Of a stretch of 64,000 nt of DNA, positions 20,649-32,407 are shown piece after piece. The position numbers and the translations under genes are program-made. Position 1 is the first letter of the stretch. The number at the start of each line of letters is the position of its first letter. The notes under the pieces were generated by a model. It saw only the letters and a program-made list of their open reading frames with translations, was not told the DNA's origin and searched no databases. The DNA comes from Rotaria macrura (taxonomy: Eukaryota; Rotifera; Eurotatoria; Philodinida; Philodinidae): positions 29,799 to 93,798 of the forward strand of contig OENT01000601.1 of NCBI GenBank assembly GCA_900239685.1. The letters are read 5' to 3'.

Positions 20649-23600
20649 AAATTAACTAGAAACTTGAAAATTCAAAGAAATTAGAATTGTTGACTACGTT
20701 TATAAATCTCTTAAAGATGGTAAGATGTATGACTTAATAATAACCAAAACCTTTATCCCGACTCTTGCAAAGATACACAGCGTCATGATAAACTCGTTTT
20801 GTGAAGAAAACCATAGCTTGCTACTTCCATGCACACTTTCATGATTATTATGGCTCGGATTCATATCCCCCTGCTCTTCCCCAGAGAGTGAATCTAGAAA
20901 AAAACGCCCACATCGACAGTCATAGCCACATCTTATTCACGTGGATCGGTGCCCAAAGTTATGATTTGATCAGTTCACACTTTTTATATTGATCATATGA
21001 CGATTGTACCAAATCAGTGCATCACTATTCGTCATCGTTCACATCTTGAATATAAATTTTTATCTTCGTAACAATGAAGAAAATTTAAAATATCTGCAAA
21101 TGTATTGTACACATGCAAATTTCGAAGAAGATTTTGGAATTTTCAATAATTATCTGAAACGATCTAAGTCTCGTGCTTGATGCTATTCGATAGCCGTTAG
21201 GGATACTGTAAAACTATGGAAAAGAAGTCCGATGCTTACCATTCTCGGTAAGCTTCGATTTAAAACTTCCATGTATTGTTTTTGAAAATATATGAATTCC
21301 ACAAAAATCGAGCATCGAAAAATTATTTCAGATGCGACATGCATAAGTTCTTGAATGATCTTCTTTAGATCGAGACTGAGAACACAATGCAAGAAGGTGT
21401 CGGGGTCAGCATTCTTTCGGACTTGCCAAGACCATAATTAGGACGAGTAGAAAAAAATTTAATTGAGATTAAAAAGTACTTTATTTCGCATATCTCAATT
21501 CGTGAGATATCACTTGATCTGTATCAATCATTATCTAAATATGAGAAACTATGTTTGAATATTGGAAATTCTTGAAATAAATTCTCAAATTATTTTGTTT
21601 AGGGGCAACGTTTCTATTTCCTGCTGATTCAATTCAATATCCATCTAATGTATCTTCTCATGATTCCTAATTATCAAATCCAATGAACCATTTCGTAGTT
21701 TTTCTCAATCGTAATCAACAAGTTAATGAATCTTACCAATAAGTATAGTCAAATACAATCCATTAATGAATGAACAACAACAAACGAATCCACCACCAAA
21801 TTATACAGTAACAACATATGCTCGTCCTGCAATTATCATCGAACAACAAACTAAACTCAACGATCAGCACGAAAACTTCTAGCATCTATAATATTGAATT
21901 CTTCAAGTCCAATCTAACTCAACGAATATTATGAAAAACATGTTAATTTTCTTCTCAAGAACAGCCCCCAAAATCGATTTCCACAGTGATGTGTTTATTT
22001 TCTTTCTTGCGTTAATCCTTCTTTTTCCTTTTTTTTGTCGTATGTCATTGTGTTCTCTAAACTATCAAGGTTAAGAATAGATCAAATTGGTTACGTTCGA
22101 AACAGAAATGATTTGCTTTTCTGTCCTAGAAAGAAGAACTTGTATCCTTATAAGTGAATATAGATATGAGATTTTCATTCGAAAGCATGCGTTTTGTTCT
22201 ATTATGTCTTTCTTGTGTTGTTTGTCGGGCGCTTCACGCCTTTTGATTTTGTTTTTCTCAAGTAACAAGTTGCTTCTCTTTTTCGTTATATGAATAATCA
22301 AACATAAACATGATGAAATATTTAGTTGTTTAATAAAAAAGCTCAAGCATTAATTTGATTATGATATCAATAAGAATCTGAGGTAAAGGTAAAAAGAGAA
22401 CTCGAATAATGGATTTTAAATACGAGATTATTCGTAAATACATCTCGTAATATAAAAAAAAGAAGGCGATAATCATTAACTTTTTGTGTCTTCGATTGCT
22501 CATTAGATGCATCTATGAACTAATTTTCAAGTCAGATATTTATGCTTTGATCGTTTCTTTTAATTCTTATCATAGATCGAAAGTTCAGTGAAGTATTGAA
22601 GAAAATATCTATAAACTAAACAACGAGGATGTATGTGACTGTTTCTATGTTCTCGCTTTGAAGTATAAAGAAACACATTCTCTTCTTTTCCGAAATCGAA
22701 CAAATGTACAAATGAAAACCAGAAATGAATACTGCTTCGAACAGTGTCAAAAAGATTAATCTAGTCGATGATCAATTTTTTTACAATCACACATATGTGA
22801 GACTCAAAAGGACAATTCATAATAATAAAAATCAATTACAATAAGAATACTTTCCAGATCACTTTCAGAATTAAATCAAATCCGTCGGTTCGAAAATAGA
22901 TGAAGTTTTCCTATATTTGAAACGCTCAAAGTTGCAAGGAATATTTAAAATGATATGGAGGAATAGCAGAAAAAACGACATCTATCACCACATTATGCAG
23001 TTGTTTTGTTTTTCTGATTAAGCACTAACTGTTTCCAAAATGAGTTTTTCTTTTAGTTTTGAAATTAAATCCATTGATATTTATCGCGAACACTGAAACG
23101 CGTGTTAGAAAAAATGTAAAGATAAAGTTCTCAATAGAAATATAAGTTCGTTCGAAAATGTTATTTTTATAGTCGATACTGATTGGAATTGTATTCGATA
23201 GATTAGCCGAAGCTGAGACTAAATACGTCCTCATCATTTTCTTATGTTTTTGATAAAAAGAATGTTGGCTATATGCCAAAGACCTATTCTTTTCAGTTTC
23301 ATGAGGATATGCATATCATTTTCTTATCATCCAGATTCAAATCGTGTGCATTTTCTCCTCAAGAACAAACTCACTTATCGCCTATGTGTTTCAGATCAAA
23401 CAATGTTCTCTTATGTTTTGATTTTCCCTTAGTTTTAATGACTTACACATTTAATAAATGTACCATTTGCTTGCAATAAGATCAAAATTCAAAGAGGTTT
23501 GAGATTAAATTGTATCCTAAAATACCATGCAAATATGAAACCTGTTCGAATAAATCAGCTTTTTTTTCTTACCCATTGTTAAACCTATGAGAAACTAAAA

Positions 23601-24534
23601 AAAAGAGAATATCCTTTCACGCTTCGCTCTCTAAATCACAATAGCAATGGTCATCCCCCATTACCATTGTTCTTCATAATGCATATCAAGTAGATCGTTG
23701 GTTAAATCTATAGATCGTATTCATTAAACTTCTAGACATACAAGAATACTCATAAAATAACATTGAGATGAATGCGTAGAACAACATAATTGGAAACTGA
23801 ACCATAAACATATATTGAATTTCATAGATGCCTGAGAAAAAAATTATTGAAACTCGAATTTCCCAGCCATCTAATACTTTTATCGTAGATTCTGTATTTG
23901 AGTGAATGCGCTCGACTTATTCGTACAAGAGCGAGCAAAAAATTAAAAAGACAAGCATGAAGACAATAAGAACGAGAGAAAAAGAAAGGATATTTTATCA
24001 AGCGATCAATTCGATAAGAGAGATGTGAGCGTGCGTAGTGGACGAAAACAAGTATGATGTAAACGAATAGATATTAGAAACATAAGTCACCAACAGATTA
24101 CTGTTCCAAAGAGGAAGAAAAAAATCTAAATAATACTTCCACAACTAAAACAATAAACGCGACGAACATCTGTCGTCATATTCAATTAGAACATTAGGGA
24201 ATTTTTTTCCTGTATCTGAGTATTTCTGTACTTCGAATAATTAACGGACGAATTGTACATCACGTTAATTCGACATAAAATTCAACGATTCTAATTATTA
24301 TTTTTCGTCGCAGAAGCCATTAAAATCTTGTACGGTAAAGTCTAGAAAAACGTACACGACGTACTGTGCAGCATCTGGCTATGTTTCAACTAGAATTTCG
24401 CTTGTCCTTCTAGAATTCTCAGATATCCGAAATTCCAAGACTTACCTCTCCGACATTTTGACAACTATTAAAAACTCAAATTGATCCGTAGAAACATTTC
24501 TGGGAGAATTAACCGAACACACTTAACTTCTATA
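20649..24534. other. Long AT-rich intergenic region
   Basis: Nearly 4 kb with no recognised gene or RNA. Only a 38-codon frame (21766-21882) looks coding-like. No inverted ends or target duplications were spotted. Confidence 0.4.
21766..21882 (+). CDS. Short Q/P-rich open frame (38 codons)
   Basis: ATG 21766 to TAG 21880-21882. It begins MNEQQQTNPPPNYTVTTYAR, with a PPxY-like PPPNY motif. The Gln/Pro-rich start and codon choice look like a first coding exon, but no downstream exon is seen. Function unknown; it may be a remnant. Confidence 0.25.
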   Translation: MNEQQQTNPPPNYTVTTYARPAIIIEQQTKLNDQHENF

Positions 24535-27500
24535 TTATTGCCACAATCCAAAATTCAGTACTTTAAAACTATTGAAGAAAATATCTTCTTTCATTGAATA
24601 TACCTTTATTTGATAAGACAACCGATGCATGATTGAGCCAACTTTCGGTATCGTGCAACAGATTTTTCGAAGTCTTTCTCGTAGCATATGGATGGTAAAA
24701 CAAATAGAATGAATGTAATCACTGGAGGAATACATGAAATAAAATATCAAACAAGAAATAACCATGAGTGCCGAGCAAAATTCATACAACCTGAAACAAA
24801 TGAAATGATCAATCGTGGCAAAGCAAGGCTAACCAGAAAGAATGGAGTGATGGGCATATCATAATGTTGTCAAAGTCGTTGGTATAAATTTTGTTGATAC
24901 GTTAAGTGTACAAAAAGTGAAAAAGTACATAGCCGAATCAAAGTTTTTCAAACGTGGTGAATAACTTGCAATGCACCAAATTCGTCGTTCAGTTTCATTT
25001 TCGTCCTCAATCAATCGTCGATGAATAGTATCATGTATTGTTGTACCGATTGTCATGATTAACAGGGAAACAATAATTGTTTTACTTTTATTTGAATTAA
25101 AATGAGTAGTTTTCATCGTCATTATGGCTCGATCAGCAGTTACACATGCATTCAACCATTGATTCATAGGCAAAGATATTCGTATAATTAAATCAATGAG
25201 AATACAATGTGCGTTCAAAAATGATTGATTAGTAATGAGTGTCATTTGTATCAAAATAAGTATTCAGTATTTGAATATTAATATGGTAAACGTAAGCAGA
25301 GTTGTTATTGATGAGTCTAATAGGTATAAACCACAACCAAGCGTTAGTACTGCTTCACTTTGAAATGTAACTAGAGAAAGAACACCGTTGACAAGTCCTG
25401 ACAAGATCATTACTGTTGACAACACTAAACTTATGTTTACAGCTAAGGGTTGATTTTGAATACTGACACGTAGTTGAATATGATAACCCGAAATGGCATC
25501 AAGTGAAAGACTAAAGGCATATGCCCTGAATTGACAGTGTGTTCCATAGAAACAACGAGGACGAACGCACATTGATATTCGAGCACAAAGTCAGTAATCC
25601 TGAAAAACTTTAGCTCCATTTTCACATCCACTTTGACCGAAACAATCGAGTTTCATTTCATGATTGAATTCAAAGCAATTAACCAAGCGTTGTTCACCAA
25701 AATTTTCACATAAGCAGAAATGGCTTTCATCATATAACAAGATAGACTAGACGAGCATGTTTGACATGGAGTATGATAGAGTTTCATACGATGGAGTATA
25801 TAAGATCGAACGATACTCTCATTGAACCATTGATGAGTGTCTTCACAATGTTTTGTTGGTTTGATCATTTTCATGATTGTCATCAATCGATTATATGTTG
25901 CTTGAATAACAGTCAAACAGTAATTCTGATTCTGAAATTCAAGGAAAACAAGATGAAGTAGACGTGACCAGTAAATGATGATTTTTCTTTCATGAACTAG
26001 AATATTTTTCCCATGTTCTTACAATATCAGTTGAATCATTGCTAACTACTTGAACAAAATCCACCAACATCGACTGTGGTAGAAAAATATCTTTATGAAA
26101 TGATAAGATGATTTTTGAATCGGCTATTTTACATTTATCTCCGGTGAAACGTTTCTTGACAAATGCAAGTAAATTTTCTATCGAATATCCTATGCTCATC
26201 GATCGGCATACATTGACCACCATTTCGACATGTTTCATTTTGACCATGCTGACATGCTGTATTGTTCACTAAACATCGAGCACCGAATTTCCCGATGGGA
26301 CGAACTCACACTGATCGTCCGTTGGATGCATAACTGATGCACAAAGAATCATATGAACATGTAGAAATTTGTGGAATTGTACATTACCGAACAGACCAAC
26401 CTTTATGAATTTGGCAAAATATTGTCTCATTTAAACTATACGAATATTTGACACATTGAGCGTGAATACAATGTTCAGTGAAACAACTTTCGATATCATT
26501 AATACTACGTGGTCTTTTCAACTGAACGGGAACATGATGCACAGGTAAAAATGAATAATTAAATGGTGATAATCAACTTCCACGATAAGTTAATGAGATT
26601 TTTTCGAAAATATCTACATATATGGAGTAATATGTTGGATTGTTTTTCTTCAGTAGCTTAGCATAGAACAAGTAAATGCTAAATTTTATTGTAAAATCTT
26701 GCATAGGTAAATACATTAGTGGTTGATATGAATGAATTCTTCGTTCATGACTATTGTCGATAAGTAAGACAACAAGAATAATTGGTGTTCGCCAAGAGTG
26801 AGAATATGTTTCGAATATCACTGTGAGACTAGTACACTGATTTCGATATTGATCGCTATAGAACTCGGTGGACAAAGACAAGTGAGGACTGTCAAATTCT
26901 TTTCACTACTCACGTTTTAAAACAGTTCGAGTCACTGTTGATGATATAAGTACTGGACTTATATTAGGCTCTTCCTTTTGCACCATCAAGTTTGACATTT
27001 TATCAAGCGAGGAATGTACTATGTGCTGTTTATCTGTATTATTGAGATATTTACGAAAACATTTTCCAGCATTATTATACAACGTTGGACGATTGCCATT
27101 ATGTGGAATAGAAGCTAGAGAACTTGTCATGTTCAGCCGACAAAATCGTTCGTTTTCTCTATGGTATGATCACAATGTACATTTCGATCACACAGATCAG
27201 AAATGACGACATGAACTTCTCTTCCATTCTTTCTACAATAGAACTTATTCCCGATATCGTGCCGTAGTATTGATCGTCAAAAATTCTGTTCATTCACAGC
27301 ATCAAGACAATCGATCATTCCATCGTTAGTTTTTGAGAGTGGTAAATATATCAGTTGATTTGTATCAGGTTATACACAAATATGATGATGATACGAACAA
27401 TAGATTAATGGTGATGATTCACAGTCAATTTCATCGGCGTCATTAAAACAATATCAAATGCCATTGCATTGCGTATATGTATTATTACATGGGTACTGTG

Positions 27501-28562
27501 AGCAATGTGTTTCGTTAGTTTCATTTTCGTCATTAATATTAATCCGTAGTTATTCTGTGAAACCGTCACGTATTGTTGGAAATGAAATATGCTGTTTAAC
27601 TTGATGTATACTAACGAATACATCTTCACATATATTTGTATCTAAAGATAGACAGTCACAAATGCCCTGATGAGTTAAATGAGGCGCAGTGTATTGCTGA
27701 GTTGGCATACATTTAAAATGATTTTTAGTGCCACACGTATCAGTGAACATCATTAAATTTTCGTCGTCTCTATAATAGCAATCTACAACGAGATCATGTG
27801 TCGATATACTTGCAGTTGAGCTTATACATTGATACGCATTTGGTTTCTTAAAAAGTATTGAGTGATGAATAAATGATGGATTGCATGGTCGAAATGTTTC
27901 GAATATACGAATTACAATACTCGTTAGCAAAGTGGCTCGTCCTGGTTTATAAACCATCAGATTATGATTAGGACGACGACATGTGAGATTCTTGAAGGAC
28001 GAAAATGTTGTATCCAAAAAATATTCATTACACATTGGATTTTTATAGCAGATGCATCGAGGTTTCTGTCCCATAGTCATTGTAAATGCGGACTCATTAT
28101 TTCTGTAACCAAAATAGATATTACCGAAGAAAATTGAACCATTTGGGATGATTACTAGATAAGGACAAGATTGTCTGATAATTTTTGTACACATCATGTC
28201 ATGAGTACAAAGATCACATTCTGAACTAAAGATATCTATAATAAAGTTTCATTTAGGGCATTGGGCTTGTCTGATTTTATTGTTCGTAGATGTAAATCGT
28301 CACGTTTTGTCATGCAAGAACTTGAGAAAGCTCTCCCAAACGGGCGACGCTGCAATGCACATGACACATCTTCGCATGCAAATGTTGGTTGAGCTGTACT
28401 ACATTCATCATATATAATACGTGATTGAAGGATTTTATCAGATCTATCGAAAAAATCCTGTATAGCTGGATCATCACGAAAAAATATATTCGGTACACAT
28501 TGTTCGTTAGCGCAGCGATGTTCATTATTTTCGCATTCTTCGATATCTATAGTTACTAGCAA
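24535..28562 (-). pseudogene. Decayed EGF/LDLR-A multidomain seven-helix receptor
   Basis: Read on the minus strand, pieces of one large receptor follow in order but in several frames. They are: an LDL-receptor class A module (CENNEHRCANEQC, 28500s), a cysteine-rich stretch (27550-28197), further LDLR-A-like cysteine clusters (27400-27550), EGF-like modules around 26000-26900 (including the form GGQCMPIDE), then a juxtamembrane part (25650-25916) and a rhodopsin-like 7TM region (about 24860-25570). Helices visible there include VNISLVLSTVMILSGLVNGV and a helix-3 end with ADRAI in place of DRY. Frameshifts separate most pieces, and two in-frame TGA codons (near 25590 and at 25262-25264) interrupt the receptor end. 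Such EGF-7TM proteins are common in bdelloids (family knowledge). The gene is dead, or heavily interrupted by undetected introns; the shifts inside domains favour decay. Confidence 0.7.
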
Positions 28563-28786
28563 TTTTCTTCGTCAAGTCCGATATGATGTCGAACAACTTG
28601 GAGATATTCGAGGGAAATGGGTCGATGTACGAACAGAGTCATACAGTGCATTGGCAGGCGATTATTCACTTTAATGACTTAAAATTTATACGGTTACCTT
28701 TTACAAAGTTACGCGTATTTGGAATCGATACGACAAGAATATTGTTGCAAGAAATTTTGGGTAATCTATTGTCGTAGGATTGTGTA

Positions 28787-29131
28787 TTAAAGATAGAACA
28801 AGAGAATGGTGATGAATAGACAAAGACTTTCTTCTTTTTGTGAACTTTTTATTAGGCTGTGTGAACCAAAGATTTGATTACTAACCACTTTTCTTAGGTT
28901 GAAATAAAATTTTCTTATATCGGCCATAGATTGATTGAGAAGTACGGCTCGAAAATTGAGACAATATAGTTTCGAGCACATGGAAGCGAGTGGTAAGGAG
29001 ATAGGAGCACCTGCAGTAGTACAGACTGAAGCGTAAAACATAGGAATTTCATAGAAGTGAAAATAAACAATTGATCGATGAAATTCATGAATAATTTCTT
29101 CAAATGACACATGATTTCGATTTTTGGCCAC
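28787..29131 (-). CDS. Unrecognised 114-codon open frame
   Basis: It lies just 5' of the decayed receptor on the same strand. The sequence has no domain I recognise and no convincing signal peptide. It could be part of the receptor's lost N-terminus or a chance frame. Confidence 0.2.
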   Translation of the reverse strand: MAKNRNHVSFEEIIHEFHRSIVYFHFYEIPMFYASVCTTAGAPISLPLASMCSKLYCLNFRAVLLNQSMADIRKFYFNLRKVVSNQIFGSHSLIKSSQKEESLCLFITILLFYL

Positions 29132-29509
29132 TGGAGAACGCGTAAACTCAAAGTTGAGTCCACCGCATACTATAGTTTCAAATAGTGAACGTCAGATGGC
29201 GTAAGTTCTATTGGGCACGTTCTGATGGAGAATCAATATGTATCGTTTGATTTCAGAATGAAGAAGAAAATATTCTTTTTTTTTGCATTCTGTTCTGTTT
29301 ACAAATTCGCTGACGCACAGCTTCGATATAAAGTGAGTCACATTTGTTTGGTTTCTATATCTGAACCACGGTCTAGAACCTCAATATGATTGCGCAACAG
29401 ATTGATGATGAAAAGCAAAATCTTTTGCTTTTTTATTGATGAAAAATCATTTTTCTTACTTGATTTTGTTCTATATGCATTGGCTGTTGATTATATAATA
29501 TATCCGACT

Positions 29510-30245
29510 ATGAATGATTGCTCTGTCACACATTTAGAAGATCTACCTAACGAATTCATCTATGATTTATTTTGTCATTTTGAAATTCCTGATCTCTTGA
29601 GAAGTTTTTTCGGGCTCAATACCCGTTTGAACGCGCTTGTATCTTGTTATTAATGGGCCTGGCGATAACCACGATGATACTGGCATATATTCATCAAGAA
29701 TCACTCATATTCGTGCGAAAACACAATGTCCAGATCTGTCATCAGGCTCGTTCCGTTGCACAGTAACTTCAATGTCTATCAATCGATTGTCTCCTGCACA
29801 AGTTCAACAATTAAATCAGTTGATCAATTTGAAACAACTTAAAGTTAGATCAGTCAATATTTGCCAGTCTTTGGGATTCCCTGGGTCATCATCACGATGG
29901 AAATTGGAGATATCCTCGGTATTACTTGACTTGAAGATTTGTTCCTTACTCAATTTATCGTCCATTTCAATTCCAATCTATGCCCACGAGGACTGCTGTA
30001 GAATACTCAACGCTACGCCTAATCGTGTACGGTTCCATATGAGGAGCTTCCATATTGGTTCTTATTCGACAGGTGTTGAAAGAATACAAAATCATTATAG
30101 CCTTCGCCGATTGAATATCAATTGGTACATTAGTATCAATAATAGAGTTTTCGACTTCTTTCTTTCTTTCTCGAATCTTTACATTTATCGATCGGACCAT
30201 GGGTAGGTTCTACCGTAGAACACCTCTATGAACTCTTAAATCAAT
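29510..30245 (+). pseudogene. F-box protein gene, frameshifted and truncated
   Basis: From ATG 29510 the product starts with a classic F-box (LEDLPNEFIYDLFCHFEIPD, then LLRSFFGLNTRLNALV), the Skp1-binding module of SCF ubiquitin ligases. The frame shifts near 29637 and continues as a leucine-rich region (about 29640-30200, e.g. QLNQLINLKQLKVRSV) that would be the substrate-binding part. A second shift near 30200 gives STVEHLYELLNQLG, and similarity ends at 30246, exactly where the GTGGGTGTGG tract begins. Bdelloid F-box/LRR-like proteins of this kind are usually several hundred residues, so the C-terminus is missing. Confidence 0.75.
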
Positions 30246-30345
30246 TGGGTGTGGGTGTGGATAGTTACTGATTGTCACTCTCCTGGCTACAGTTATTCTA
30301 CCGCACACCCAGACCCATTCACATCGATACCCACACACTCATCAA
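30246..30345. repeat. Telomere-like inverted tract at the F-box breakpoint
   Basis: TGGGTGTGGGTGTGG (about 30246-30260) contains two near-perfect TGTGGG units. After about 40 bases comes the complementary type ACACCCAGACCC and ACCCACACACTC (30302-30340). It follows directly on the truncated F-box frame. Confidence 0.6.
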
Positions 30346-31096
30346 GGAATACATTTCAAAAGAATTTAATTCAAATTTTAAAACAAAATTCAAAAAAATC
30401 ATCAGCTTTCCTCATTATTATTCCATTTTCTTATGAAAGTGTTCGTCCTCATTATAAGATTTTTTTCTTTAAAATAATTGTATTTTAAATAAAGATCATG
30501 CGATGAAATAGAAGAAAATAAAAAGAAAAGAGTATTTGTCTTCAACTATTAATGAATTGGTATGTTGATTTTATTGCCATTAAGACAGATTTCGATCGCT
30601 TACGTCAAATCACGTAAGTTCAAAACTTGGTTTATAGATGTGCATTTAATAGCTGTCAACAGGCCAATATGCCAGGCGAGCTGAATTTTGAATTTTCAGC
30701 CTGATTGAATTTATTAACACTAAATTGATGCAAGCTGATACACTAGATCACTAACAAATTCTTGGCCTGATTGAAGTCTTTTTTGGTTAAGAAATGTATT
30801 TTTGTATTAATTTGCTATTATATAGAAAAACTTACTATTTCATTTCCGTTATAACAATGGAAATAAATGGTTGAGGCTAGAGTAATATGTTCATATATAG
30901 TTACGTGGTGCATTGGATTTAAAAAATTAGACACAAAAATCGGCTCGGCTAGTTTCTGCTGGTAGCTCTCGCACATATTAACACTTTCATGAATGACTAA
31001 ATACTTGTATCTTATGAAATTATAACTCATGGGACAAAAATGCTTCATCTTCTTTTTTATAAAGAACTTAAAAGTTTCATTTTTTACTAAATTAAG
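30346..31096. other. AT-rich spacer
   Basis: No gene or element boundaries recognised. A 79-codon frame overlapping the telomere-like tract is not credible. Confidence 0.35.
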
Positions 31097-31103
31097 CTTG
31101 AGG

Positions 31104-32400
31104 TAGAGCCTGGTGGTTCCAGATCCGATTTCTGTTAATAAATCTGAAAAAAAGTGGTCCTACTTTCGATTCCTGAAATTCGGAAACAGAACCGTTTATT
31201 TAATGGTATATATAATAAACGAATATTCCACTAGTTTCTTTTTCAAAGAATTGAAGATTCACAGTGAATAAATTCTTCGTTTTTAATAGTTTGCGTTTCA
31301 AATAGGAATCAATGTAGTGAATAGCAGCGTTCCGAATTAAATTCTGAAACGAAATGTTTTCGTACACGTTGCTTATGGTAACAAAGGGTGCAAAGTGTAA
31401 TGAAACTAATTGCTTCTCAATCTAGCAAACGAAATACGATCTTTGTTTCATGATAATGAATATGAATTTATGCCTAGAAAACAATGAGGGACAGTGCATT
31501 AGACGATACATTGATTCCCGGCTATGACAAAGATTGGGAGAGACTTCCAAAGGCATGAACATTCTTGAAACTCAATTTTCTCGAATTCGAAGAAAATCGA
31601 AATTTTTTGAGTTTCTCCGATTATTTGATCAAAACCCTCTTCCGCTCAGTCACAGCGCACTGAAAATAAGCGATAAATATGCATATTATTTCATACCCAG
31701 AGACTTGAAAAATGAAAAAAGGCCATTAAAGAATAAAACTGACATTTTTTGAAGTATATTTCAATTTCACGAATGAAAATAAACATTTTCCTCAGAATAA
31801 TCTAATTATTCTGATAAAAAAACTGAATGCATGTGATTTCACGGTCGACTAAAAGGTATATTTTCATACATAAAATTGAAATACATCAAAAATAATGTTC
31901 GTTTAATCATCAGAGCTCCCACGTTTTTCGTGTTTCGAACCTAAAATTCAAGAAAGTTGTTTTTTTATTCATTTTTCAAGTCCTTGTTAATATAATACGT
32001 TGTTTGATGAAAAAATAAAAACAAATAATCTGTACAACAGACATCATTAAGTGATCACAATCTACCATTGGATACAGCTGGTAAAGTTGTAGATTCAAAG
32101 TTTCAGCTTTTTGAGCAATTTGTAAATTAGAGTTGAACTCATAAATAGCAGATGCTTGGTACGTTTAGATTCTATGCTTGCTACACTTGCTATTCGGAAT
32201 CGGTACACTTGGGAGCGGATGAAAATTTCGTTTCTGCTTACATTATCGAACAATGAAAAATATAGATGACATCAGCCATCATTGGAATTTTCGGTTTTGA
32301 AAGGTCCCAGTTCCGATTTCGGTTTCAGATACCAGAAGCGAAAAGAATCAGTTCGAATTTCGGTTCTCGGTACCGGTTTTTTGGAACCACCGAGGTCGAA
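31104..32400. mobile_element. Putative hAT-like non-autonomous element
   Basis: Imperfect inverted ends, TAGAGCCTGGTGGTTCC (left) and GGAACCACCGAGGTCGAA (right), share GGTGGTTCC exactly. CTTGAGG flanks both sides (31097-31103 and 32401-32407), with the eighth base differing, which suggests a 7-8 bp target duplication. Both subterminal regions carry TTCCGATTTC/GAAATTCGG and GGTACCGG words. No transposase frame. The borders rest on these short matches. Confidence 0.55.
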
Positions 32401-32407
32401 CTTGAGG

